A DNA stretch of 64,000 nt from Rhynchopus euleeides. Its lineage: Eukaryota; Euglenozoa; Diplonemea; Diplonemida; Diplonemidae. The DNA lies in NCBI GenBank assembly GCA_963210315.1, contig OY723267.1, positions 1,116,001 through 1,180,000 on the forward strand, given 5' to 3'. Under the pieces are notes generated by a model. It saw nothing but the letters and a program-made list of their open reading frames with translations, was not told where the DNA came from and did no database searches. Every line of letters starts with the position of its first letter. The first letter of the stretch is position 1. Shown here in pieces: positions 33,601 to 42,951 of this stretch. A program made the translations under genes and the position numbers.

Positions 33601-36252
33601 CAGCGCAACAGCTTCGACTGTCTCGGGGCCATGCTACACGCGCGCCTGATCAGGGAAGGGCGCACAGCGCCCCAGTCCGAGCGCATCGCCCGCCGGAAGG
33701 AAGGTGCGCAGCAGAACCTTCGCAGAACCTCAGCGCTGCCCCTGCCGGTGCAATGGAAAGGGCAGGCGGCGGCGATGACGGCAGGGGCTCGACTATATTA
33801 CGATGCCCTCGTAACTCGTTGGGACAGCAAGGACATCAGGCGATGGAGGGGCCTCTTCGTCGCCGCGCTCTGGTCTGGCCCACCTCGCAGAGCACAGGAG
33901 ATCGTGCTGTGTGTCCTCCATCAGGCGCACCGGGTGGACCCCGCTGTCGCCCCCCCCTACCGGCAGATCACCACATGGGCCAAGCAGATCAAAAAGTGGA
34001 GCCACAGCAGGGTGCTGTCCGAGGCAGCCTGGGGGAGTAGAGAGAGGCTTGAGGGGACAGGCCCCTTCGCGCTTTTCTGGGCTGCCCTGCAGGGGGTTGA
34101 ATGGCGCTGGAGTGCTGCGACCACCCTGGCTTACACTGACGAAGCTGGTCGCGATGTCACCTTCGACCCTGTTGCTGCAACACCGAGCGCCTGGGCTATC
34201 TTTGCACACGACCTCCGCCAATCCCTGCGTAACGCAACGGCGAAGAAGCTGGCCGAACGCAGAGACGACTTCCAAGGAGCAGAGCACGGCATTTACGGGA
34301 GGGTGACACGTTGCGTCCTGGAGGGAGAGGGCGCTGCAATCACGGGGTACCAGCGAGGCCTCCTCCGCTCCGTCGTTGCAGGGGCGGTGCCTGCTCGTGG
34401 GCGCACAGGTCTGGGGGAGGTGTGCCGATACTGCACATCTGGGACCCCGGAGACGGTATCACACCTGTGGTGGGACTGCGCGGCATGGGAGCCAGTCCGC
34501 CAGAAGCACCCCATAGCAGCGAGGGACCGGACGGCCTGGCCGGCATGCCTGGCCCAGTGCGGGGTGGCGCCCATTTACAGATACAGCGTCCCGGAGAACG
34601 AGCAGCCGCTGCCCATGTCCTTTGCGGACAGGATCATCACCGTGGCACAGCTCCACCGCTACTTCATCGCAGTCCTGGCGGCGCGACAGGAGAAGGACGG
34701 GCTGCTCGACCGCTCTGTGCGCCATCACCGTACTACCGTCTACCCCTGGGAGTGGAGCACCCCTAACCCCGAGAGTGCCTCCATCCCTGCACTGGCGCCT
34801 TCCGAAGTCAAGCAGACGTGGGGCAAGCGGCCCCCAGGCATGTGGGTGGCCCTCTGCGACTGGCTAAGGGGCCTAAAGTGGGGACCGCAGGGGAGCGAGC
34901 ATACTGTGACCCTGATGGAGCTGGCCGTGGACTTCGAGCTATCAACTGGCCTTACCCTCCCAGACACCGTGACGCGCCGCATCCGCCCCCCCGCCCACGT
35001 GGACCCGAATAGGAAGGGCGCGAGGGAGGCCCGCTCGCGCATCCCTGCAGACACAGCCCCAGGGCTCACCCTGTACTTTGACGGTGGTGCGCGCGACAAT
35101 GGCACCCCCTTCGCCGTGGCGGGGGCAGGGGCGGTGCTATACCAAGACGGTTGCAAGGTTTCAGAGAAAGTACTCCCGCTGCTGAACGTGCGTAGCAACA
35201 ACATTGCTGAGTACGAGGCGCTCCGAGCAGGCCTGCGCCTCCTCGAGAGGGGTGATGCCCCTGAGGGCCCAGTCACAGTGCGGGGCGACTCCCAGGTGGT
35301 GCTGCGTCAGCTCCAAGGGGACTCATTGTGCCGGGATGCCGCCCTCCGTCCTCTGTTCCTCAGCACGTCCCGGCTAGCTGCGGACCTCCAACCGAGGTTC
35401 ACTCTCACATACGAGCATGTGAAGAGGGAATCCAACACAGATGCTGATGCCCTCAGTAACGCCGCGATGGACGAGGCTGAAAGGCTGGGGGCCTCACGGC
35501 AGCAACTCCAGCAAGACCTCACGGTGTTCCAGAGCAGTATCCTGGGGAAGGCTGCCTCGCTGAAGGGGCTCTGCAGCATGGTGATGAAAGTAGGCACTGG
35601 GCCCTGGCATTGCGGCCATGCTGCCAACTCAACAGTCCTCACGGCGATCGGTGGATCTGTGGCGGCGGGCCTGTCGAGGAGGGCCCAGCTGAACCCTGCC
35701 ACTGAGTCGGTGATGCGCAGCCTCCAAGCGCACCTGGCTGTGCCAGCCCCCAGCCGGACGGATACAGTGTTCCATGATCGCGGAATGGCGTGGGCCGCTA
35801 CCTTCGCTCCGCAGCCGCACTACCCTGAGGGTTGGCAGCAATCGGCCCAACAGTGGGCGGCGCGTGGTCGGCAGGCCAACAGCCGGGTAGGGCGCCCATG
35901 GGAGCGGAGGGGCGCTGCCCCCCGAACTGCTCCCCCTGGTGCCAGGAGGAACGCAAAGGTGCTTGCCTGCAAGTTGCATTGGAAGCCCCGTTGCTCGGCA
36001 TGCCAGAAGCGGCGCCTCCCGGAGGAGGTGTGCTGCCGTAACCACCACAAGGAGGGGGACGGGCTCCCGGTCACTATGGGCTTCTGCAAACGCCACAGCA
36101 TGGACCGATGCGGTGACTGCTACAGCGATGGCAAAACACTACCACATTGCTGCCAAGCACACCACGCCGGCTATGCTGCACGCCCTCCTCCCCGGAGTGG
36201 CACTGAGTTGGCCCCACACTCTAACCCGAGTGGGGCCTCCGCTGTGACGTAG
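30607..36252 (+). CDS. Retrotransposon ORF2: OTU(part)-endonuclease-reverse transcriptase-RNase H
   Basis: 1881 codons. The listed start is only where the frame opens after TGA; no ATG is there, and the first ATG is at 30631. Residues 1-100 are the C-terminal half of an OTU fold (LRAAVASSMRQN, SYDDYVEKQTRPGTYGD and catalytic-type HYDVL). Residues about 160-405 are an AP-like endonuclease (TANVTS, LQETR, MGDLNANP, RLDICLMN). The RT at about 700-1010 has CLIPKPG, LDFKKCFDTV, GIMQGCPIS and catalytic FVDD at 935-938, a variant of YADD. A zinc motif CRYCTSGTPETVSHLWWDC follows near 1280. RNase H at about 1485-1630 has FDGGARDNG, AEYEAL, GDSQVV and NTDADALSN, so the acidic residues are kept. The tail (about 1788-1860) is a Cys/His cluster starting CKLHWKPRCSACQKRR. 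Confidence 0.9.
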   Translation: MRAAVASSMRQNAERRASYVPDHDDPQAPTSYDDYVEKQTRPGTYGDAATLRVAAEVLDAQVWLLASNSKQCMTRCGEGAKVLGLTWRPFHYDVLRFPLSLARELAVTPTNQWDIPAALPMPTPATADGTRVPTPVQGSTASPPPRRLRHPAYQLTTPGVIRLATANVTSLQTHLGDVAGLKADVVALQETRVPDPSKGTHNGYFAAHGWAMHWGKGMPRVAGANGREQTRPGGVAVMAKEGLVAQVVQPKTAQEQKLYDSTRMVHVVLAIGDGKTALHILSVYGHSGTEVGEQREALLQETLDLAAGLGQVPVLLMGDLNANPETSATLSQACRVGGWVDAATTHAELAQQSVQNTCWASENGTRLDICLMNSCAAPALRRVEVAKRGDYDIPTHCPLFVDLDLTAFRRPKKICILPTPFPAGKPKLGDAAARGIMQDVLAEGELRHGATAAQLLHRASTCGERFLKRVHVGHLERQEAAYTGRAEGYHMQWSRAATKHHPASARGAGDTNTRAKDGLLGNLRCLVQEGLKRLQADAPYGLTNGEKHAWNAAKKRLREGGLPQGLQAALTNTTSQLPDLEILEQALIALEGSQRGMFDRLRDARIRTWKARMQKAWTYEAGQVFAYLADRFCAPATFMRREDGSFTACPKEADELLRSDTAWGGYFRKYATTPEPRWDTFRQKYLRFLPEVADMECKTITAEDVGKALAKMSTSTSPGLHGWRVHELRQLPHELLRLFAEVFNEVERSGEWPEQLMHAMICLIPKPGSSGEPLSQRPISITPVLYRVWAAIRVKPALKWLEIIAPEDLHGCRPGHGAEDLIWHLAARIEEAHLTGRPLHGVALDFKKCFDTVPIDLTFRLAAELGFDARVLRTLRAAYRTMQRHFRASGTIGEGFLPTNGIMQGCPISVVLINVLVGVWMRMVEHRQDTRALSFVDDVYATAPSPEILQDVVDDSAGFSHDTGMAICAEIKSHVFSTSPGPLRIMYRARDGEATPLRQRNSFDCLGAMLHARLIREGRTAPQSERIARRKEGAQQNLRRTSALPLPVQWKGQAAAMTAGARLYYDALVTRWDSKDIRRWRGLFVAALWSGPPRRAQEIVLCVLHQAHRVDPAVAPPYRQITTWAKQIKKWSHSRVLSEAAWGSRERLEGTGPFALFWAALQGVEWRWSAATTLAYTDEAGRDVTFDPVAATPSAWAIFAHDLRQSLRNATAKKLAERRDDFQGAEHGIYGRVTRCVLEGEGAAITGYQRGLLRSVVAGAVPARGRTGLGEVCRYCTSGTPETVSHLWWDCAAWEPVRQKHPIAARDRTAWPACLAQCGVAPIYRYSVPENEQPLPMSFADRIITVAQLHRYFIAVLAARQEKDGLLDRSVRHHRTTVYPWEWSTPNPESASIPALAPSEVKQTWGKRPPGMWVALCDWLRGLKWGPQGSEHTVTLMELAVDFELSTGLTLPDTVTRRIRPPAHVDPNRKGAREARSRIPADTAPGLTLYFDGGARDNGTPFAVAGAGAVLYQDGCKVSEKVLPLLNVRSNNIAEYEALRAGLRLLERGDAPEGPVTVRGDSQVVLRQLQGDSLCRDAALRPLFLSTSRLAADLQPRFTLTYEHVKRESNTDADALSNAAMDEAERLGASRQQLQQDLTVFQSSILGKAASLKGLCSMVMKVGTGPWHCGHAANSTVLTAIGGSVAAGLSRRAQLNPATESVMRSLQAHLAVPAPSRTDTVFHDRGMAWAATFAPQPHYPEGWQQSAQQWAARGRQANSRVGRPWERRGAAPRTAPPGARRNAKVLACKLHWKPRCSACQKRRLPEEVCCRNHHKEGDGLPVTMGFCKRHSMDRCGDCYSDGKTLPHCCQAHHAGYAARPPPRSGTELAPHSNPSGASAVT

Positions 36253-37105
36253 AAATGGGCGGGGGTGGGCAATGATCCGCGCAGGATCTCCCCACACAAA
36301 ACGTGGTCACCACACGCAGACACACACGCCCAAGACAATCTGCTGGGGGGAGGGGGGGTAACGGTGGCTGTGTCGCCACACATCTCGGAAGACATGGTTA
36401 GCGTAGTCGTGCGGGTGTCAAGAAGACCCAGGAAGGAAATGGGATCACAGGAGCCATTGCAAACGCGCCTAGCCCATTCACGCAATAACGTCGAAGGGGG
36501 GGTGGCGTCAGACACTCACAGGGAGGGTTGGGGTTGGAGTGACCTGGACTGATGTCGTCGATCGGCATCACCCAGTGACAATCATCTGCGTAGTGCAAGG
36601 ATGGATGAGCACTGCAAACACCGTTGATGCGACATCGGCTTGATATATTTTGTCATAATCGTGTTCCACACGCGACCCATACACGGACCTGCCATGCATC
36701 CCCATTGTTTTTGCAGCGAAAGAAAAGAACAGCCAGACAACACACACAAAGGATATTTATCCATTAGATAGACGGGAGGAGGGTAGTTTTTACATCACAC
36801 AGATACCACGTGAAACAACATGAAGTTCTTTTTCTCTGCAGCCCCCCTCCCCTCAGTGTCGAAAGCGCACCGAGGGGCACGCACGGTTTTGATGTCGCCC
36901 CATGATGGCAGCACAAGCCCCCCTCAGACGCGGTGATCGCTGCAACCCCCAGCTGCCTCTGCGGATCGGGGGTGGGGGCGCAGCCGCGCACCGCAGCAGC
37001 ACCCCCCGACCAACCCGCTTGCTGCTCTCAACAGTCGTAGGAGAAAGGATGGCGTCACCCGCTGCAAGTTCGACTTCCGGAGACCTGGCCAGAAGACGGG
37101 CCACA
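36253..37105. other. 3' flank of the retrotransposon and 3' region of RFK
   Basis: About 850 bases with no supported gene. The 3' UTR and terminus of the element must lie in the left part, but no poly(A), simple-repeat tail or target duplication was identified. The right part is the 3' UTR of the riboflavin kinase gene. Confidence 0.4.
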
Positions 37106-37621
37106 TCACATGATACACAGGAGCTCGCCAGCCGACTCGGGCGACGGGTTTGCCAGGAAGGCGTGAGACGAGAACTTCGAGAGGGACGTTCCGGTTGAGA
37201 GCTCTTGGCGCGCAATGCTGCAGTCGTTCTGGATAGCCGCGATCAGCGCATCCAGCGAGTCAAACGGGGTCATGGCGCGGATGTACCCCGTGACAAGGCA
37301 CGTCACCATGTCGCCATAGAAGTCCTCGGGAAAGGTGTGCAGGACGTGCACCTCCACCGTCACGTCGGCGTTGCCGTAGTGTGGGTTGTCGCCGACGCTC
37401 ATCGCCATGACATACGTCACACCGCGCACCCGCGCGAACCCGTGGTAGACCCCCTGCTTCAGCTGCTTCTTCAGCTGCTTCCCCTCCGCCGTCACGAAGT
37501 TGAGGTTGGCTGTGGGGAACCCAAGCTCCTTGCTCCCCCGCTGGAAGCCCTTCACAACCTGGCCGTGGAGCAAGAAAGGCGTCGGCACTGTGTTGTCATC
37601 CATCTCCGCCGCCTTCGCCAT
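37106..37621 (-). CDS. RFK: Riboflavin kinase
   Basis: A 171-aa monofunctional riboflavin kinase (ATP + riboflavin to FMN + ADP). The family pattern is clear: HGQVVKGFQRGSKELGFPTAN with the PTAN motif that binds Mg-ATP, GVYHGFARV, VMAMSVGDNPHYGN with the conserved VxSxGxNP-type turn, then VEVHVLHTFPEDFYGD, where the glutamate after the EVH block fits the flavin-site acid, and FDSLDALIAAIQNDCS. Length matches the eukaryotic enzyme (about 155 aa) plus a short N-terminal extension. Start ATG 37621 (MAKAAEMDD) is preferred over an in-frame upstream start because the latter adds a Pro/Ser-rich segment. No FAD synthetase domain is fused. Confidence 0.93.
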   Translation of the reverse strand: MAKAAEMDDNTVPTPFLLHGQVVKGFQRGSKELGFPTANLNFVTAEGKQLKKQLKQGVYHGFARVRGVTYVMAMSVGDNPHYGNADVTVEVHVLHTFPEDFYGDMVTCLVTGYIRAMTPFDSLDALIAAIQNDCSIARQELSTGTSLSKFSSHAFLANPSPESAGELLCIM

Positions 37622-38701
37622 TGTCGGGAGAAAAGGGTAGATAGGCAAAGGGGTCAGCGGGGCCGATGGGGGATCAGCGGAAGGAGAATGGGCTAGTAGT
37701 GTACGGCGGGTCAAAGTAAAGTGGAGCTAGAGTATGAGGATAGAGCCAAAGAGGCGGGACGGGCGGCGAACCAAGGTGAGCCGATGTGGGCTTGGTGTTG
37801 GGCCCTGTGGGGTGGGTGTTAGGTGTGTGGTGTGGGGGTTGTGTGACGGTTGATCTTGACAACGGAAGGGCCGGTAGAAGCGAATAACAGCAAATGCCTG
37901 GCCTTTGCGATGATTTCAACAATTGAGAGTGCGTTGGTGCACTTGTGTACGTTGCTGGCGATGTATTTCTTCATTCGGTGTTCGGGGAACATGCCCGACA
38001 CACTAACCTTACACATACCTGGTCACACGACACTGAAACAACGAAGCGAATGTCGGATTTTCCAAGCAAAATATGGGAAGATGAGGGAGAGAGGAATGGC
38101 CATCAGCATGCCACGCCAGTTATTTCCACGCTGCAATACTGCAAAGTCCGCTGCTTCCGCTGCTGCCGACACACAGACACACACCACATACACGTTCTCC
38201 CTCCCTCGGCATTCTTTCAAGAAAATCGCATTGCAAATGCCACAGAGACACGGGAAGACACATCTGGTGTGCATCCGCCAGACAAAAAACGTGATGCAGT
38301 CCGGAGAATGCGGATGGTAGAATGCGCTGTGCATTCACCCGAATATGCGATGGCCAACCAGGGGCACTAGGATAACACGAGGAGGGACGCGCCGAGCGCA
38401 CACACCGGCGAAAAGCCCCCACCCCTTCAGAATTACTCAGCAGACGCCACCCCTTCACACACCCCTTCACCGCACTGCTCCAACTCCCCCTCCCCCCACC
38501 CTCGCCTGCTGCCCCACGCACCCCCCCCTCTGCCCCCGCCATACACATGCAGAACGCACCGTGAGCACATCAGCTCACTGATGAGCCCGTCCAGTGTGTG
38601 ACTCAGAAACACTCATTCGCCACCTGAGAAGGGAGGTGCTTCAGCAGCCTCGCCGTGTGTCTCGCGTCTCCCTTTCTCTTGCTCGCCTTGTTCCTCTTGC
38701 T
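37622..38701. other. Intergenic region
   Basis: About 1.1 kb with no supported gene. On the minus strand a CT-rich stretch (CCCCTTTGCCTATCTACCC) precedes the RFK start. The right part is the 3' UTR of COX15. Open frames seen here are short and mutually overlapping. Confidence 0.45.
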
Positions 38702-40024
38702 CTACAGGAGAAGCACTTGGAAGCAGATAAGACTGGTGAGGACCATCAGAGACGATGCCTGGTGCATGACTGCGAGGTTGATCGGCGTGTTGTTGCAGAG
38801 GGTGTAGATCCCGAGGCTGACCTGCCACAGCGTCAGCACCTGCACCGCAAGAAGCGCCTTCCCTGCAGGGCTGCGGAGCAGCGCTGCCGCAATGGCAGGG
38901 TTCCTTGCCTTTACCGACAGGAGGGCGACCGCAGCAAGCGAGGTCATCGCCATACACCTATGGGTGAACTGCGCAAACACGGGGTTCTCATACAGATTCC
39001 TAGGCCAGAAGGAGGCGCACTTCTCGAGGAAGAGCTCCTGGGAAGGCGGGATGTACCCGTTCCCCATCTTGGGGAACTCGCAGTAGATCCAACCGGCATC
39101 CAGGCCTGCCACGGCCGCACCGGTCATGGCAGTCAGATAGACAACACCCAGCGACCCGTGGACATAGGGCATGACAGGCTTGTAGACAGGCGACAGCTTT
39201 GCAGCAATGGTCCCCCTGCGCAGGTGGATTGCCGTGGAGGTGAGCCCGAGGAAGAGGACAAACGCCGTCCCGAGGTGGATAGCGAGCCTGTAGGGCGAGA
39301 CGGTTGCCTTCGACCCGTCCTCAAAGCGGTGATGCTCGAGGCCCGATTTCACCATGAGCCACCCGATGGCGCCCTGGAGGCCACCGAGGGTGCCGAAGAA
39401 GGCGAGGCGCTTCGTGATGCCCAGCTGCTGGGGGCGGCGCCGCGCGAGGTAGTAGCAGAGGGGCAGGGTGTAGACGATCCCGACAGACCGCCCCAGGGCC
39501 CTGTGGAACCACTCCCAGAAGAAGATGGATTTGAACCGCGCCATGTCCATCTCAGAGTTCTGCGCGAACTCGGGGGTGGCCTTGTAGATGCGGAACTCCT
39601 CCTCCCACTCCGCCTCGGTGATGGGGGGGATCATGCCTGTGACAGGGCGCCAGTAGGCAATGGAGAGCCCGCTCTCCGTCAGACGCGTGATGCCCCCGAC
39701 CACAACGATGGCGAAGACCATCCCGGCACAGGTGAAGAGCCAGAGGCTCATGCCCTTGTCAACCATCTGCGGGTCGCAGCTGCTGCCGCTGCTGCCGTCT
39801 CCGCCGGTCGCCGCAGAGCTGCACAGCCTCCGCTGCTGCTGCGACAGGAGGCTGCGCTGCAGCCCAGCGGGGGCCATGGTGGCGTAGCGCCGCAGGGACC
39901 CGAAGCGGGCTGGCGCAGCCCACGAGGCTGCGGGGATGGTGGGCCCAGAAGAAGCGCGCAGGCACCACCCGCTACTACGCAGCAGGGAGGCTTTGGCGAT
40001 ACCGTGGCATGCTGGCCGCAGCAT
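38702..40024 (-). CDS. COX15: Haem A synthase COX15
   Basis: 440 aa from ATG 40024 (MLRPACHGIAKASLLRSSGW), an Arg/Ser-rich, acid-free N-terminus typical of a mitochondrial presequence. COX15 oxidises the C8 methyl of haem O to give haem A for cytochrome oxidase in the inner membrane. Diagnostic blocks are VVVGGITRLTESGLSI, WRPVTGMIPP, WEEEFRIYKATPEF, FFWEWFHRALGR (first conserved His), GLQGAIGWLMVKSGL, YRLAIHLGTAF, GAAVAGLDAGWIYCEFPKMG, FTHRCMA and NLAVMHQAS, with about eight membrane spans. All four expected histidine positions are present. An in-frame ATG at 40126 would add 34 residues and is less likely. No intron. Confidence 0.95.
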   Translation of the reverse strand: MLRPACHGIAKASLLRSSGWCLRASSGPTIPAASWAAPARFGSLRRYATMAPAGLQRSLLSQQQRRLCSSAATGGDGSSGSSCDPQMVDKGMSLWLFTCAGMVFAIVVVGGITRLTESGLSIAYWRPVTGMIPPITEAEWEEEFRIYKATPEFAQNSEMDMARFKSIFFWEWFHRALGRSVGIVYTLPLCYYLARRRPQQLGITKRLAFFGTLGGLQGAIGWLMVKSGLEHHRFEDGSKATVSPYRLAIHLGTAFVLFLGLTSTAIHLRRGTIAAKLSPVYKPVMPYVHGSLGVVYLTAMTGAAVAGLDAGWIYCEFPKMGNGYIPPSQELFLEKCASFWPRNLYENPVFAQFTHRCMAMTSLAAVALLSVKARNPAIAAALLRSPAGKALLAVQVLTLWQVSLGIYTLCNNTPINLAVMHQASSLMVLTSLICFQVLLL

Positions 40025-40790
40025 TGTGTGGGAGGTCGGCCCCGTGCACCCGAGGGGAATGCACCCTTCTCCTGACAAGGTGATGCGGGGTGGTAAGTAA
40101 GGAAGGGCATGTGTGCGGAAGGGCATGTGTGCCGTCGTGATTCAGCTTCCCCCGGAGGGGGGGGGGGTGATGGGTGGAATCGAGCTAAGGTTTGCACCAC
40201 TTTGAAAAAATGCACAGCGAGAGGGGTGCGGTGTGGGTCGAGATCAACGGGAGGGGGGGGGGGGGGGGGGGGCTGGCAATCCAGGCTGGAAGGGCGGGTG
40301 GGGGCGGAGGGACGCTTCATTTTTGGTGTCGGCAATCGCGAGCGACACGCACACGCCACCCTTCCCCTCTGGGTCCTGCTGGGGAGGGAGGGGGCAGGTA
40401 GTGCGCATTCGTTTTGTTTCGGTTTTCGGTTCTAGAAGTGGGGGGGGGGCCCACACAACATCGTACACATCACACCCTCCGACCCGACATGTGGAACGGA
40501 GTGGAAAGGTGTAGAGATGAAGCATCGGGCGGGGACGCGGGGGGCAGCAAGTGGCAGCACTGCCCAGAACGAACAGCACCTCACACAGACACACCACCGC
40601 CCTCCCCGCTTCCCCAAGCAGGGTCGCTCCACCCCTGCGCATTCGCATGGTGTGCTGCATCGCTGCGTATCCCCTTACAGTCCCACAAACGATGCATGTC
40701 AGCCTAGAACTTGCATGCTGTGTGGCAACACGCACACCTATGTTACCAACCCTGCACACCCGCTCCCAGTTGGGTGACGGGAGGGGGGTG
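40025..40790. other. Intergenic region
   Basis: About 770 bases with a 19-base G-run at 40254-40272, a very long homopolymer, plus shorter ones at 40157-40166 and 40441-40449. No supported gene; the right part is the 3' UTR of the macro-domain gene. Confidence 0.45.
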
Positions 40791-41527
40791 TCAGGCAGAG
40801 TTGTGCTTTTCGAAGGCGCGTTGCACAATGGCAGCTTCTTCAAGTGTCTCAGTGTAGATGCTGATTCTCTTCGGGAAATCGTGGTGCAGGCAGTCGAGCT
40901 CCGCCCAGTTCAGCACACATCGTGCCAGCACCTCTGCCGACAGCTCCAGGGGGAACGCAGTGTCGGGTGCGGCGTGGAGGGCGAGGGACTTGCACTCGGT
41001 GTGCTTGCAATCCTCGAACATGCCGTTGTAAGCTGCCTCAAGCCATTGAAGCTCTTCGTGCACCCCGTCGATGAACTCGGGAGTGTGCGCACAGATCAGA
41101 TATTTGTGGGGCGCGAAGGGCAGAGGCAACCGCCCCACACACCCCTTCGGGATGGTGCCGAAGCGCTCGTAGTGCGCCTTGACCTCCGTGATCAGGGGCT
41201 CGCCACCGAGCTTCCTGTGTTGCCGCTGCATCTCGATGTGGTCCCAGAAGTACAGCCCGGTGGTCTCCACTGGGGCCAGCTCTGTGTCCGTTGTGACGCA
41301 CACAGCCTCCGCTGTGGTGAACCGCATGTCGCCGCAGATCACCCGGATGACCGCACCTGTCTCGGCAACAGTGTGCTCCAACACATTCTCCTGTTCTCGC
41401 TCCGGTTCATACACTGGCAGGGCCTCCATGCGGTGAATGGAGGAGCTGTCACCGGGAAGCGGCGCGAGAGTCTGGCCCTCCATGTAAGGCATGGCGTTGG
41501 CCCGACCGTGCTCATCCGGCGAGATAC
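40791..41527 (-). CDS. Divergent macro-domain protein, 5' end unresolved
   Basis: An open frame of 245 codons beginning just after an acceptor-like ATTGCAG (AG at 41529-41528); the first in-frame ATG is at 41492 (MPYMEGQTLAPLPG). From about residue 70 of the exon it resembles a macro (ADP-ribose-binding) domain: IRVICGDMRFTTAEAVCVTT parallels the GD-I-T start, GGEPLITEVKAHYERFGTIP follows the helix and phosphate-loop region, PHKYLICAHTPEF matches the later strand, and SLALHAAPDTAFPLELSAEV parallels the IAFPALGTG loop. The canonical NAAN motif is absent, so catalytic activity is doubtful. A donor-like GTATGT at 41811 could pair with this acceptor in a matching phase, so an upstream exon may exist. 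Confidence 0.6.
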
Positions 41528-42951
41528 CTGCAATGTGACCAATTCTCCGGTCCAGCTGTGGGTGTGTATGTGTGGTGTGCATATGGTGGGCCATAGTTTT
41601 GATCTGCGCATGTACCACACAGCGCCTACCACAGCCACAGTTAGCAGGGTATGGCGTGGGGAGTCACCCTCAACACCCGCCGCAGCCCTTCCAAGGCTTT
41701 GACTGACAGGAAAGGGGGACGCATGGCAACCCATATATCCAGGCGTGTGATGTGGGGTATAATACCCACAGAAATAGAGGGTGCAGATGATGTGCGGCGA
41801 GCATGTACATACCATCTGCCGGAAGCTGTGCGCAGTTGTTCTCACTGGGCTGAGCCCAAACCCAGCTGCACGACCAGCGGCTATTTTTGCAACGCGGTGT
41901 CCGAGCTGTTTTGGGGGGTGGGGGTGGGGGGGGGGGGGGGTGAGTTGACGACGGTAGTGTACAGCTGCAATAAAGCACAAAGCGCACCAATAAAAAAATG
42001 CAGGCCCCATACCAAAGTTGTTCTGTTGATGTTACTCCAATTTTCTTTGAAGGCCGTGGTCTCGCTGCGAGGGGGTGGATGCAGTGTCACTCATCACCAA
42101 GCCATGCAACCCTCCCGACCTCCCCCCACACACCGCACCCCGATGCACACCTGATTCTGGATTTTCCAGACGTGGTGTACCCGAAGGGCCTCCCACATGT
42201 CACTGCAGTCCGCTTCATTGTGAAGCGCCTCCCCTTCCCACCCCCACCCCTGGCAGCACAGAAGCTGCTGCCTTCCTGCGGTGTGATGCGCATGTGATAA
42301 CAGCGAGAGAGTTCGGCAGAAAACCCCACCCGCTGGCCTCACTAAACACTCAACGCCACGTGTAGTGACCACATGGCACATGCTGTGAACGACGCGCAAA
42401 AAAAGGTCAATGGAGGAGGGAGGGGCACAGCACTGCCTATTCAAACAGCCCAATGCTTGCAGCTGGCAGGTGGCCTGAGGGCCTACCGTGTGAGACCACG
42501 CCAACCAAACGATTACCCCCTCACCGGAGACTGCGGTGACAACATCCCACCGCCCCCCCCTGGTTTCTTGGTTAGTTACGCTTACTTTGTTGTTGTTGTG
42601 TGTGTGTGTGTTATTGAAAATGTATATCGAGGGTATTCGCAGGCCGTAGGGCACTGCGCTCACCCTCTCGCTGCCACCACCTCCTTCCCCACCCCCCCAT
42701 CCCCATCTGCCCGCCCCACACATACAGCAAGAATGCTGCCATGGGCAAGGCGAACACTTTGTGTTCGATGTATTTAACGTGTCCGGCAGTCATGCAGGGC
42801 ATGCTTTTCCCCACCCAGCCACCCTCCCTCCCGCCGGAACCCCAGGGCAAGGTATGGTGGCCCTGTCGACCGTGGCGCAGTGTTGCCAAATGCTGCAGGG
42901 AGGGGGTGGGGTGGGGGGTTTGTGGGTGTAGTGTCCCGAATGGATATGCGG
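41528..42951. other. Intergenic region, possibly containing a 5' exon
   Basis: About 1.4 kb. On the minus strand GCAGATG|GTATGT near 41818-41808 is a good donor, and the frame ending SENNCAQLPAD plus one base would join the macro-domain exon in phase. However, that frame has no ATG before a Pro run. G-runs lie at 41928-41940. The rest shows nothing supportable. Confidence 0.4.

Larger units (their letters stand above)
27613..36252 (+). mobile_element. Non-LTR retrotransposon (APE-RT-RNase H type, ingi/I-like) with OTU domain
   Basis: This is the only plus-strand coding unit, antisense to the host gene cluster, between NHP2 and riboflavin kinase. Coordinates span ORF1 to the ORF2 stop; the UTRs and true ends were not located. 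The order is ORF1 coiled coil, linker, OTU cysteine-protease-like domain, AP-like endonuclease, reverse transcriptase, zinc motif, RNase H, and C-terminal Cys/His cluster. The order endonuclease, RT, RNase H, zinc resembles the I and ingi clades (family knowledge). The whole 8.6 kb is one frame interrupted only by TAG at 30124-30126 and TGA at 30592-30594, so the copy is young. Confidence 0.88.

Noticed and set aside
18641-36252. Alternative genetic code (TAG or TGA as sense) to explain the stops in the retrotransposon
   Set aside because: Host genes in the window end in TAA (helicase, Rab7), TGA (RFK, 1198-aa gene, ARL13) and TAG (COX15, 300-aa gene), so all three act as stops.
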